From DATAAM01 sp036260075 (GTDB lineage Bacteria; Actinomycetota; Acidimicrobiia; Acidimicrobiales; JAHWLA01), in contig DATAAM010000140.1 of assembly GCA_036260075.1 (NCBI GenBank), positions 1 through 15,808 on the forward strand: a stretch of 15,808 nt of DNA, written 5' to 3'. A program made the position numbers and the translations under genes. This document shows positions 1-7,195 of the stretch, in pieces; positions within the stretch are counted from its first letter, which is position 1; each line of letters begins with the position of its first letter. The notes beneath the pieces are model-generated. The model worked only from the letters and a program-made list of their open reading frames with translations. It did not search any database and was not told the origin of the DNA.

Positions 1-24
1 CCCGCAGCGCACGTGCGCTGCGGG
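1..24. terminator. Perfect palindrome downstream of B1, candidate terminator stem
   Basis: The first 24 bases are a perfect inverted repeat with half-site cccgcagcgcac. They lie 33 bp beyond the stop codon of the minus-strand gene B1. A GC-rich hairpin in this place fits a transcription terminator. No T-tract can be checked, because transcription on the minus strand would leave the window at base 1. It could instead be a protein-binding dyad or part of a longer repeat cut by the window edge. Confidence 0.4.
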
Positions 25-57
25 CGACCCTCGTCCGATCGTCGGTCATTCGTTGCC

Positions 58-1965
58 TCACAGGTCGTATGTGATTGTGAACTGCGTCGGGTTTGCGTCC
101 GTGTGCGTGATCGTCCAGGGGTCGGTGGACGGCGCAGGCAGGAGCTCCTGGGCGAAGCCCCGCTTGTAGTTGGCGGCGATCTTCACTCGGACCCTGTGGC
201 CGATCGGGATCGTCCAAGCCGTCCCCGCGGGCCTGAACTTGAAGCGGTAGATCGTGCCCGCCGTGCCGTCCCGCTTGACCGGCACAACCTGCGACGAGCC
301 CTGCCACACCCGCGTCTCGACGTTGTTGGCGTCGACGGTGAAGAGGTCGACGTACGCCTGGAGCCGACTCGTGTTCGACTTCATGCTGATGTCGGCCTGG
401 AAGCCGATCATCTTGTACTCGGCAGTCGCCGCCGACGTCTCGTAGCTCACCGATTCGGTGGCCGCGTCGTACGTCGTGTTCGCACCGGCGCAGAAGGCGA
501 ACGCGGCCGGGCTGTTGTCGGCGCCGAGCACGTTCTGGATGGTGCGGTTGGCGGTGGGCTGGAGGGCGACGGAGCAGAGCCCGTCGTAGAACTTCCCGTC
601 CGAGCCGAGGCAGTAGTCGAGCGTGGTGGTGCCCGAGCCGACGCTCGCCGGCGGCCACTGCGCCTGGGTGTCCGTCGCCGGGGCACCCCAGTCGGACGAC
701 GACAGCGGGCTGGTGGCGGGCGGGACGGCCCAGAACACGGGGCCGCCCACCGACACCGCTGTGTCGCCCCTGACGTGCCGATCGAGGAACTCGTGGACCT
801 TGTCGCGCAGGCGCTGTGCGTTGGTTCCCTGGCATGGCCCCAGCGACGTGGCCGAGATCTGCGAGTACGCCGAACCGCACGCGCCCAGGTACAGGTACTT
901 GTTCGCGGAACCGAGCTTGTTGTACGCCAGTGTGGCCGTGGTCGTCCCCGCACCGTCGTCGAGGAAGGCGTTGGCCATGAACACCGGCGTGGTGATCTCC
1001 TCGGCCTTGTCCACGGAGGCGTTGTCGCTGAGCACGGTCCGTTGGTCCAGCCATGTCGTGGTGGTGTCGGGCACGGCCGTGTTCAGGTACTTGTCGGCCA
1101 GGAGCTGGGTGGTGTGCTCGTACACGGAGGGATCGGCCCATCCGAACGTCCCGGTGGCGAACTCGGGGGTCTCGGGCCGCAGCCCTTGGTCCACCTCCCG
1201 GAAGTTGGTGCCGTCGCTGCTCACGGCGGCGAGGTTGCGGATGGTGTACTCCTCGTAGCCCACGGTCACGATGCCCTTGACCCGGGAGCTGTACTGGGCG
1301 TTCGGCGGGTTCGGCACTCCCATCAGGAGCGACTTCAACCCGTCGACGGCGCCGTAGCCGAACAGCCCCACCTTGTCGCCGTCGATGCACGAAGTTGTGC
1401 ACCCCGACCAGGTGTAGTTGGCCACCGCCCAGTCGATGAGGGCCTTGACGTCGCCCTTGTCGTTCGGGCCGCCGAGGTCCCAGCCGGTGTCCTCCGTCGT
1501 CCCCGCCGACTTCTCTGTCATGTCCTTGGCGTCGCCGCCGGTCGTGCAGTCGGTTGTGCCGGTGCTCACGACCCCCGCGTTGTGGTTGGCCGGGCCGCCG
1601 CGTGGGTTGAAGCTCAGCACGGCGAAGCCGTGCTCGGCCATCTGCTTGCGGGTGTACCAGCTCGTCCGTGTGCTCGACTCGTTGACGTTGGCGCAGCGGT
1701 TCTTGAGGTCGCCCGCCATGTAGACCACCAACGGCCACCCGCTCGCGGGCCTGGCCGAGTCTGTGCTGGGACGCAGCACGCGCACCTGCATGGTTGTGCC
1801 GTTCAACCCGGTCACGGTGTGGTCCGCTGTCGCGCTGTCGGCGATGCTCGTGTACGGAGGGCCGGCGTGCGCCGCCGCCGGCGCCGGTCCCGTGGCGATC
1901 GGGTACGTGAGGGCGGCCACGGCCAGCGCCGCGCCCAGGGAGGCCGCCTGCCGTCGTGCGAGCAT
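58..1965 (-). CDS. B1: secreted CocE/NonD-like hydrolase-fold protein, probable pseudoenzyme
   Basis: This is a 635-residue exported protein. It has a signal peptide (about residues 1-32, ending near AAAHAG), an alpha/beta-hydrolase core (about 55-420) and a C-terminal beta domain like that of X-Pro dipeptidyl-peptidase/CocE (about 500-635, with PVKRDGTAGTIYRFKF). Aligned by eye with its neighbour A1, the nucleophile elbow GFSYGG reads GYGAVDG, with Gly205 at the serine position. The oxyanion-loop HG reads AG (84-85), and YLYLGSCSH reads YLYLGACGS, so the catalytic His is gone. The Asp region FLDDG (334-338) remains. It therefore probably binds a ligand or partner rather than hydrolysing one. 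I chose the ATG at 1965 because AGGAAAGGCAGG sits just upstream. An in-frame GTG at 1986 would overlap that site and the end of A1. It is the second gene of a cassette, 17 nt after A1. B2 at 14781 is its close relative. Confidence 0.82.
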   Translation of the reverse strand: MLARRQAASLGAALAVAALTYPIATGPAPAAAHAGPPYTSIADSATADHTVTGLNGTTMQVRVLRPSTDSARPASGWPLVVYMAGDLKNRCANVNESSTRTSWYTRKQMAEHGFAVLSFNPRGGPANHNAGVVSTGTTDCTTGGDAKDMTEKSAGTTEDTGWDLGGPNDKGDVKALIDWAVANYTWSGCTTSCIDGDKVGLFGYGAVDGLKSLLMGVPNPPNAQYSSRVKGIVTVGYEEYTIRNLAAVSSDGTNFREVDQGLRPETPEFATGTFGWADPSVYEHTTQLLADKYLNTAVPDTTTTWLDQRTVLSDNASVDKAEEITTPVFMANAFLDDGAGTTTATLAYNKLGSANKYLYLGACGSAYSQISATSLGPCQGTNAQRLRDKVHEFLDRHVRGDTAVSVGGPVFWAVPPATSPLSSSDWGAPATDTQAQWPPASVGSGTTTLDYCLGSDGKFYDGLCSVALQPTANRTIQNVLGADNSPAAFAFCAGANTTYDAATESVSYETSAATAEYKMIGFQADISMKSNTSRLQAYVDLFTVDANNVETRVWQGSSQVVPVKRDGTAGTIYRFKFRPAGTAWTIPIGHRVRVKIAANYKRGFAQELLPAPSTDPWTITHTDANPTQFTITYDL

Positions 1966-1968
1966 GAT

Positions 1969-1980
1969 CCTGCCTTTCCT
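1969..1980 (-). promoter_or_regulatory. Ribosome binding site that decides the B1 start
   Basis: On the minus strand AGGAAAGGCAGG lies 3 nt before the ATG at 1965, in the 17-nt gap after the A1 stop codon. The core GAAAGGCAGGA recurs at the A2/B2 junction (14769-14779). This supports 1965 over the upstream GTG at 1986 and suggests the two cassettes share ancestry at the junction. Confidence 0.65.
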
Positions 1981-1982
1981 GG

Positions 1983-3848
1983 TCACGGCACGTACGTCAG
2001 CGTGACCGCCGACTGGTAGGTGTTGTTGTGGCGGAGGGTGTACGTGCCGGGCAACGGCTCACCCGGGAAGGCCTTCGGGTTCTTGGAGGCCACCTTGATC
2101 CGCAGCTTCTGGCCGTTGGCGACGGTCCAGGCCGATCCGCCGGGCACGAACTTGAACCGGTAGACGGTGCCCGCCGTGCCGTCGCGCTTCACCGGGGTCA
2201 CCTGCGCCGTGCTCCGCCACACCCGCAGGATGAAGTTGCCCGCGCTGTCGACGAGCTCGAGGTCGACGTACACCTGCAGTCGCGGCGTGTCGGAGCTGAC
2301 GTGCAGGTCGGCTTCCAACCGGGCGACCTTCTTGTCGGCGGTGAACGCCCAGTCGAACGACTGCACCTCGTGGCCGGCGTAGCCCGTCCCGATGCAGAGG
2401 TCGTGGTACATCGGGTTTGTCCGGTTGTTGTTGAACGTGCTGCACCCCGTGCCCTTCGCCCCGGGCGTCGAGGGCGTGCAGGTCGTCCCGCTCTCCGATG
2501 TGGTGGTCAACGTGCCGTTGTTGCGGAAGTAGCGGGTTTCGGTCGTCGTGCCTGTCGGCGGCGGCCATGCCGTCGTCTGTGACTCCGTCCAGTTGTCACG
2601 TACCCAGGGGTTGTCGGAGAGGCTGACCCACTTCGGTGGGATCGTGTAGAACACCGGCCCGCCGACGGGATCTGTGGCGCCCTTCAGGTACTTGTCGAAG
2701 AACCGGTGGAGCGCATCGGCCATCCTCGTCCGGTTCGTGGTGAGGCACGGGTCGCCTCCCCCGCCTGACGTGTGGCTGCACGAGCCGAGGTAGAGGTACT
2801 TGTCGGCGTTGCTCGCAGGCAGCTTGTTGAAGGCCTCGATCTGCTGCTCGTTGTAGATGGCCCCGTTGTCGTCCAGCCACCCCGCCATCACGAACACCGG
2901 CATCGTGATGTGGTGCACCTGGTCGACGGCGGGGTCGTCGTCGACGAGCATGCGGGCGTCCCAGAAGGAGGCGGCGTCCGGGGGCACCGCCAGGTTGCGG
3001 TACGACGAACGGTCGAGGGCTGTGATGTGCTTCACCACGGGCCGGTCGGTGTGTGTGAACCACCCCTGGTTGCTCCACCACAGGAGGGCGCCGCTTCCGG
3101 CCCGGGGCCGCAGCGTCGAGGTCGGTGTGGCGCCGTCGTTGCTCAGCCGCTTCAGGTTGTCGAACATCGACCACGCCGCCGCCGGGGCGATCGCCTTCAC
3201 GCGGCTGTCGAACTCCTGGTTCGGCCCGGGGTGTGTCGGGTGGCCGGGCGGACCGGGCACCCCGACCGCCCAGGTTCGCGCTCCGCCGTACGAGAAGCCG
3301 GTGACCGCCACCTTGTTCTCGTCCACGCACTGGGTCGGGCAGGAGGCGGTTGTGTAGTGGTCGCGGGCCCAGTTGATGAGCTCGGTGACGTCCTTCTTGT
3401 CGCGCGGGCCCCACAGGTCGCGGCCGTTGTCGTCGAGGGCGTCGGCCGCGTTGGTGGCCTGGTCGCACGCCGAGCCGGAGATCCCGTTGCTCCCGGGACC
3501 GCCCCGAGCGGTGAAGCTCAGCACCACGTAGCCCCATGTGGCGATCGTCGACCGGGTGGCGACCGGCATGTTGGAACAGCGGTCGACCGTGTTGCCGTGG
3601 AGGTAGATGACGAGCGGCCAGCCGCTCGTGGGCTTGCCCGGACACGACGCCCCTCCGGCCGGGCTGATCATGCGGATGCGGACCTTGGTGCCGTCGCTCC
3701 AGGGGCTTGTGGCCGGGTAGTAGTCTGTCTCGCTGCTCGCCGTGCACGGCCCGTGGGCGGCAACGGGCGCAGCGGGCAGCACCACCGGGCTGAGCAGCGT
3801 GGCCGTCAACAGGACGGCGAGGTGCAAGGCGAGGCGGCCTGGTCGCAC
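1983..3848 (-). CDS. A1: secreted CocE/NonD-family serine hydrolase
   Basis: This is a 621-residue exported alpha/beta hydrolase. The signal peptide spans about residues 1-32 (hydrophobic 6-25, then APVAAHG). The core includes the oxyanion HG at 84-85, the nucleophile elbow GFSYGG with Ser186, a candidate acid in GWLDDN (Asp326 or Asp327) and His359 in YLYLGSCSH. A C-terminal beta-sandwich (about 490-621) resembles the X-Pro dipeptidyl-peptidase C-terminal domain. Families with this layout include X-Pro dipeptidyl-peptidases, cocaine esterase and beta-lactam acylases, so an esterase, amidase or peptidase is equally possible and the substrate is unknown. It has eleven cysteines, including a CPTQC pair just before the nucleophile strand, which suggests disulfides outside the cell. 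The GTG start is supported by GGAAGGGA just upstream. It is the first gene of the A1-B1 cassette and has its own promoter with an embedded dyad. A2 at 12859 is a clear relative. Confidence 0.87.
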   Translation of the reverse strand: MRPGRLALHLAVLLTATLLSPVVLPAAPVAAHGPCTASSETDYYPATSPWSDGTKVRIRMISPAGGASCPGKPTSGWPLVIYLHGNTVDRCSNMPVATRSTIATWGYVVLSFTARGGPGSNGISGSACDQATNAADALDDNGRDLWGPRDKKDVTELINWARDHYTTASCPTQCVDENKVAVTGFSYGGARTWAVGVPGPPGHPTHPGPNQEFDSRVKAIAPAAAWSMFDNLKRLSNDGATPTSTLRPRAGSGALLWWSNQGWFTHTDRPVVKHITALDRSSYRNLAVPPDAASFWDARMLVDDDPAVDQVHHITMPVFVMAGWLDDNGAIYNEQQIEAFNKLPASNADKYLYLGSCSHTSGGGGDPCLTTNRTRMADALHRFFDKYLKGATDPVGGPVFYTIPPKWVSLSDNPWVRDNWTESQTTAWPPPTGTTTETRYFRNNGTLTTTSESGTTCTPSTPGAKGTGCSTFNNNRTNPMYHDLCIGTGYAGHEVQSFDWAFTADKKVARLEADLHVSSDTPRLQVYVDLELVDSAGNFILRVWRSTAQVTPVKRDGTAGTVYRFKFVPGGSAWTVANGQKLRIKVASKNPKAFPGEPLPGTYTLRHNNTYQSAVTLTYVP

Positions 3849-3930
3849 GTGGGTCCCTTCCGCACGGGGCCTCCACGACGCCTCCCCCGGTTCTTCGTTG
3901 CGAGGACTCGTGCCTGCTCGTTTCCTCGCT

Positions 3931-3959
3931 AAAGTAACGAGTCGTTACATTAACGTCAA
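3931..3959 (-). promoter_or_regulatory. Promoter of the A1-B1 cassette
   Basis: On the minus strand a -35 TTGACG (3959-3954) is followed by exactly 17 nt and then a -10 TACTTT (3936-3931), which fits the TANNNT form usual in actinobacteria. Transcription would start near 3924, giving a leader of roughly 75 nt before the A1 GTG. The operator-like dyad at 3934-3948 covers the inner half of the -10 and much of the spacer, a position suited to repression. This is pattern-based only. Confidence 0.65.
3934..3948. promoter_or_regulatory. Operator-like palindrome, candidate TetR site 1
   Basis: GTAACGAGTCGTTAC is a perfect inverted repeat of 7-bp arms around one central base. It lies in the gap between the TetR gene and A1, overlapping the A1 promoter. 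Read on the minus strand, it and the site at 7067-7081 share the pattern TGTAAC-N3-TCGTTAC-N-TTA. A 15-bp dyad of this kind is typical of TetR-family operators. That this TetR protein binds it is inference. Confidence 0.7.
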
Positions 3960-3975
3960 CGATTTGTTTCGGGGA

Positions 3976-4590
3976 TCACGTGGTGGAGGGCTCCTTGGCC
4001 AGGAACGCCTCGGACATGCGCCCCAGCGCGGCGGTGACGCGACGGTCGAGGGTCTTCACCGACATCCCGAGCTGGCGGGCGATCGACGACCGCATGACGA
4101 AGTAGCCGTACACGAAGACCTCGAGCACTGTCATGACCGCCAGGAGGTCGGCGTCCTCCAACCACACGTTCTCCTGCTGCTCCTTCTCGAGCATGGCCAG
4201 CCGCTCTTCGAGGTAGGGAAGGGGCTCGAACTGCTCGTCGCCGTCGAGCGCCAGGAGCATGACGACCTGCGGGTAGCTGGGGTCGCGCGCGAAGTGCGGG
4301 AAGGCGGCGATGCTCCGCTTCTCCGGATCGAGCCGGGCGAGTGTGGCCGCCCCGGGCGCCATGGCCTGCTTCCGTGTGTCGAGCGCGGCTTGGAGCAGCG
4401 CTCGCCGACTCCCGAAGTAGCGGTGGATCAGTGCCCGGTTGACGCCCGCCTCGTCGGCCACCTCCTGGAGGTTCAGCCCTGCGAGCACGCCGTCACGCTC
4501 GAGCAGGCGCAGCGCCGCTGCCATCAGCGCCGTCTCGGTGGCCACGCGGTCGGACCGACGGGCGCGCTGAGCTCGCTCCATCCGGCCCAC
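3976..4590 (-). CDS. TetR/AcrR-family transcriptional regulator
   Basis: The product has 204 residues, the usual TetR length. The N-terminal DNA-binding domain (about 14-65) contains the helix-turn-helix LNLQEVADEAGVNRALIHRY followed by FGSRRALLQAAL, the family hallmark. The rest (about 75-200) is a helical ligand-binding and dimerisation domain with no sequence clue to the ligand. The start is uncertain. The GTG at 4590 gives the longest product, and an ATG at 4581 would remove three residues. Neither has a strong Shine-Dalgarno sequence. The gene is transcribed toward A1, with a 127-bp gap that holds the perfect dyad at 3934-3948. A second, similar dyad lies at 7067-7081. The protein therefore probably controls A1-B1 and the dioxygenase/transporter promoters. 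I see no such dyad in front of its own start, so autoregulation is not evident. Confidence 0.93.
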   Translation of the reverse strand: MGRMERAQRARRSDRVATETALMAAALRLLERDGVLAGLNLQEVADEAGVNRALIHRYFGSRRALLQAALDTRKQAMAPGAATLARLDPEKRSIAAFPHFARDPSYPQVVMLLALDGDEQFEPLPYLEERLAMLEKEQQENVWLEDADLLAVMTVLEVFVYGYFVMRSSIARQLGMSVKTLDRRVTAALGRMSEAFLAKEPSTT

Positions 4591-4897
4591 GATAGCGACG
4601 CCGTCCCGGCCGGGGCCGGAGGCTCACTCGCCCTGTCCGACGCGAGCACGAGGCCGGCGACTTCCCCCAACCGCTGTGCGCCCAGCGGAACGTGGGGGCT
4701 GCTCCATCGACTGTGAGGCACTCGCCGTCTCGCCCGCCCGGGTGCCGACCGTCCGGCAGGGCTCGCCTCGCCCCTTAATTCCCACGATGTAATTGAAGGG
4801 GGGCGGGCTCTGGACCTCCATTTCGTGGCGTCTCTCCAGGAACCCCCTTACATTGGGACGCCAGATTGAAAGCGTTGAGGCACTACACTTTAGATCT
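4591..4897. other. Divergent intergenic region between TetR and Fic genes
   Basis: This 307-bp stretch has no convincing gene. Short open frames here lack family features and Shine-Dalgarno sites. It must hold the promoters of the TetR gene (minus) and the Fic gene (plus). An AT-richer island at 4776-4797 is the only clear drop in GC on the TetR side. Two imperfect inverted arms can be seen: tccc-acg-atgta-attg-aaggggg (4780-4803) and cccccttacattggga (4843-4858). Their role is unknown. I could not place a confident TetR promoter. Confidence 0.5.
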
Positions 4898-4898
4898 G
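4884..4898 (+). promoter_or_regulatory. Candidate leaderless promoter of the Fic gene
   Basis: TACACT (4884-4889) fits the TANNNT -10 form, and TTTAGA (4889-4894) with TTGAAA at 4866-4871 (17-nt spacer) is an overlapping alternative. Either would start transcription at or within a few bases of the GTG at 4898. No Shine-Dalgarno sequence precedes this GTG. The combination suggests a leaderless mRNA, which is common in actinobacteria. Confidence 0.45.
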
Positions 4899-6073
4899 TG
4901 GATATCGAGCGCCTGAAGTCGAGCCCGGCGGGACGTCTCGTGGCGATCACAGGCACGGACCCGCGGCGCGGAGGTCACTTTTCGCACTTCGCCTTCGTGC
5001 CGGAGCCACTGCCTGACCGGATCGAGCTGACGCAAGCCACGTGGAACGCGGTCAGCAATGCAATGCAGTCGCTGGGCAAGCTCAGCCAGGCGTGCGCTCT
5101 GCTGCCCAACCCGTCGATCCTGATCGTCCCGTCCCTCACGCAAGAGGCGCTCAGCACCTCGGCCCTCGAAGGAACCTACGGCGCCCTACCCGACGTGCTC
5201 GAGGCGCGGCTGCCGATGGCGGAACCGAAGTCGCCCGAGGTGCGGGAGATCATGGCTTACGAGCACATGGCCGAAGAGGCATTCCGTTGGATCAAGGAAC
5301 GGCCGGTCACGGTCGGGATGCTGTGCAACCTCCAGAAGATTCTCGCAGAGGCGACGCGCCAGCCCCAGCGTGACCCCGGCAAGGTGCGCGAACACCAAGT
5401 CATCATCGGTCCTGAGTACTCGACGGTCTACGACGCCCGGTTCGTTCCGCCTCCTCCCGGCGATCTCCTGCGCGCGGGCCTTGATGACTGGCAGCAGTGG
5501 ATCAACGACGACCACGATCTTCCTGTCGTCGTCAGAGCTGCCTTGGCTCATTACCAGTTCGAATGCCTGCACCCGTTCGGAGACGGAAACGGGCGCGTCG
5601 GTCGGCTCGTGATCATCCTTCAGTTGTTGCAGGCAGGTGCCCTCAGTGCGCCGTCCCTCACCATCTCGCCATGGCTCCTCAAGCGTCGAGACGAGTATCA
5701 AGACCATCTGCTCGAAGTCAGCCGGACGGGCGACTGGAACCCGTGGGTCACCTTCTTCTGCACGGCACTGCAAGAGCAGTGCGATGCGCACGTAGCGGTA
5801 GCGCAGCAGTTGCTCGACTGGATGACCTCGATCCGCACGCAACTCCACGAACGACACTGGGGCGGAGTCATCACGAAGATCGCCGAACACCTCATCGACT
5901 GGCCCATCGTGACGGCCCGCTTCGTGGTTGACGAGTTCAAGGTGTCGAATCCCACCGCGCAGCACGCGATCGACCGTTTGGTTGAGATCGGTGCACTTCG
6001 GGAGATGACGGGCCGGAACTACAGACGCATCTTCGGAGCGACAGACGTGATGAGGATCGTCGAAGGCCTCTGA
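4898..6073 (+). CDS. Fic-family protein (probable AMP transferase) with C-terminal winged helix
   Basis: From the GTG at 4898 the product has 391 residues. The Fic core motif HPFGDGNGRVGR (225-236) matches HPFx[D/E]GNGRxxR exactly, with His225 as catalytic base. An N-terminal TSALEG (87-92) matches the inhibitory helix motif [S/T]xxxE[G/N], with Glu92 one before the end at residue 91. This makes it a class II, self-inhibited Fic protein. The C-terminal part (about 320-380) looks like a winged helix-turn-helix, as in many stand-alone bacterial Fic proteins. Such enzymes usually transfer AMP to a hydroxyl side chain of a target protein; the target here is unknown. The frame is open from 4793, but the upstream 35 residues have no family features, and a promoter-like -10 lies just before 4898. 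Base composition looks lower in GC than in the neighbours, and it splits the TetR gene from the dioxygenase, which suggests insertion. It ends convergently with the dioxygenase gene. Confidence 0.92.
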   Translation: MDIERLKSSPAGRLVAITGTDPRRGGHFSHFAFVPEPLPDRIELTQATWNAVSNAMQSLGKLSQACALLPNPSILIVPSLTQEALSTSALEGTYGALPDVLEARLPMAEPKSPEVREIMAYEHMAEEAFRWIKERPVTVGMLCNLQKILAEATRQPQRDPGKVREHQVIIGPEYSTVYDARFVPPPPGDLLRAGLDDWQQWINDDHDLPVVVRAALAHYQFECLHPFGDGNGRVGRLVIILQLLQAGALSAPSLTISPWLLKRRDEYQDHLLEVSRTGDWNPWVTFFCTALQEQCDAHVAVAQQLLDWMTSIRTQLHERHWGGVITKIAEHLIDWPIVTARFVVDEFKVSNPTAQHAIDRLVEIGALREMTGRNYRRIFGATDVMRIVEGL

Positions 6074-6116
6074 GCTCCGTCAAGCATCGGCCGACTCACG
6101 ACTCGCTCGTCCCGGC

Positions 6117-6139
6117 CGGGTCCGGACGCCGCCGGCCCG
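6117..6139. terminator. GC-rich hairpin between convergent genes
   Basis: In the 73-bp gap between the converging Fic and dioxygenase genes, cgggtccgg (6117-6125) can pair with ccggcccg (6132-6139), leaving one bulged base. It could act as a bidirectional terminator. There is no T-tract on either side, and the whole gap is GC-rich, so the pairing could be chance. Confidence 0.3.
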
Positions 6140-6146
6140 GCCCGCG

Positions 6147-7046
6147 TCAGGCCCAGGGGCTTTCGCCCGTACGGACGAAGGCGGCGACCTTGTCGGCCTC
6201 CGGGAACGTGTTGCCGTCGAAGGGGTACGGGTTGTCGATGCCCATCAGGGCGCGGAACTCCGGTGGGTTGCGATCGAGGATCTCCTGGGGCGTCTCCCGA
6301 CGGAAGTCGCGGATCGTGCGCATGTAGGCCCGGCAGAACACGAAGATGAGGTTGAGGCGGAGGCCCGGGTTCTTGCGGGGGAAGGAGCCGTGCCACGTGT
6401 TCCCGTGCCACACGATCAGCGAGCCGGCCGGTGCTTCCACCGGGATCGCCTTCACCGGCGCGTCCTTCGAGAGGAACTTCACCTCGTAGGGCATGGGCAT
6501 GCGTCCGAAGCGGTGACTGCCCGGCACGATGGCGACCGGCCCGTTGTCGGCCGTGTACTCCGTCAGCGCCCACGTCACGTTGCACACCTGTGCGTACGGC
6601 GGCAACGGCGGAGGCGTGCCCACCTGGTCGATGTGCAAGGCGTGGGTCGGGCGCGGGTCCTGGTTCTTCAGGAGGCCCAACAGGTCGCTGAGCAGCACGC
6701 TGCGCCCGCACAGGTATCGAGCCATCGTGTACACGACCGGGTTGAGCAGCGCCTCCTCGAACACGCGGTCCTCGAACAGCAGGTTGAAGTGGCTGCTCAC
6801 GATGGCGTCGGTGCCGTGGACGGCGTCGGTCGGGTCCTCGATGCGCACGCCCGTCTTGCGCTCGTGGGCGTCGAGCAGACCGCGGGTGAGCCGAGCGATG
6901 AACTCGGGGGACGCCACCTTCTCGGGCGGCACCACCGTGTACCCGTAGGCATCGAGCTCGGCGACGTTCTCGGCCAGGTCGTGCTTGACGACGTCCCGGT
7001 AGATCTCGTCGAGGTCTGTCGTGCCCGGCACATCCGCGATTTGCAT
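6147..7046 (-). CDS. Phytanoyl-CoA dioxygenase-family Fe(II)/2-oxoglutarate oxygenase
   Basis: The product has 299 residues, normal for the PhyH family, and no signal peptide, so it acts in the cytoplasm. The iron ligands are visible: His138 and Asp140 in ALHIDQ, and the distal His219 in GNTWHGSFP. Arg230 in NPGLRLN is placed to bind 2-oxoglutarate. The stretch DNGPVAIVPGSHRFG (167-181) is the typical family segment before the distal His. Members hydroxylate an unactivated carbon of acyl-CoAs or of many small metabolites. The name does not fix the substrate. The ATG at 7046 has GAGGAAGGG just upstream. It is divergent from the transporter operon across a 149-bp region carrying a dyad like the one at the A1 promoter, so it is probably in the same TetR regulon. 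Confidence 0.92.
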   Translation of the reverse strand: MQIADVPGTTDLDEIYRDVVKHDLAENVAELDAYGYTVVPPEKVASPEFIARLTRGLLDAHERKTGVRIEDPTDAVHGTDAIVSSHFNLLFEDRVFEEALLNPVVYTMARYLCGRSVLLSDLLGLLKNQDPRPTHALHIDQVGTPPPLPPYAQVCNVTWALTEYTADNGPVAIVPGSHRFGRMPMPYEVKFLSKDAPVKAIPVEAPAGSLIVWHGNTWHGSFPRKNPGLRLNLIFVFCRAYMRTIRDFRRETPQEILDRNPPEFRALMGIDNPYPFDGNTFPEADKVAAFVRTGESPWA

Positions 7047-7063
7047 CGTTCACCCTTCCTCTT

Positions 7064-7069
7064 AACGTA
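7064..7069 (-). promoter_or_regulatory. Candidate -10 of the dioxygenase gene
   Basis: On the minus strand TACGTT fits TANNNT and stands in the same position relative to the dyad (7067-7081) as the TACTTT of the A1 promoter does to its own dyad. No good -35 is visible at 17-18 nt, so this would be a weak or activator-dependent promoter. The leader would be short, roughly 10-15 nt, and carries the Shine-Dalgarno sequence. Confidence 0.4.
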
Positions 7070-7081
7070 ACGATATGTTAC
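7067..7081. promoter_or_regulatory. Operator-like dyad, candidate TetR site 2
   Basis: GTAACGATATGTTAC has the same outer arms GTAAC/GTTAC as the site at 3934-3948, with a less symmetric 5-bp centre. It lies between the divergent dioxygenase and transporter genes. A TATGTT overlapping it (7074-7079) could be a plus-strand -10. Binding here would be well placed to control both directions. It could be a weaker site than the perfect one at 3934. Confidence 0.62.
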
Positions 7082-7195
7082 ACAGTGGGGACGGGCTTGA
7101 CCAGTGTCGGTGCCCGAGGAAGAGAGAGCCGCAGCCAGGATGAGCACGGACACTCACAGTCGGACAGCGGGGGCGGAACGCGCGGACGTGAGGTC

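Noticed and set aside
13..2019. A 668-codon open frame on the plus strand opposite B1
   Set aside because: It is antisense to a gene with a signal peptide, hydrolase blocks and a good ribosome site. Its product is Arg/Val/Gly-rich with no domain, typical of a high-GC shadow.
4793..4897. Upstream extension of the Fic gene
   Set aside because: The 35 extra residues carry no Fic features, and a -10-like element lies just before the GTG at 4898.
4624..4956. A 110-codon minus-strand frame in the TetR/Fic gap
   Set aside because: It overlaps the Fic start, has no recognisable domain and no ribosome site.
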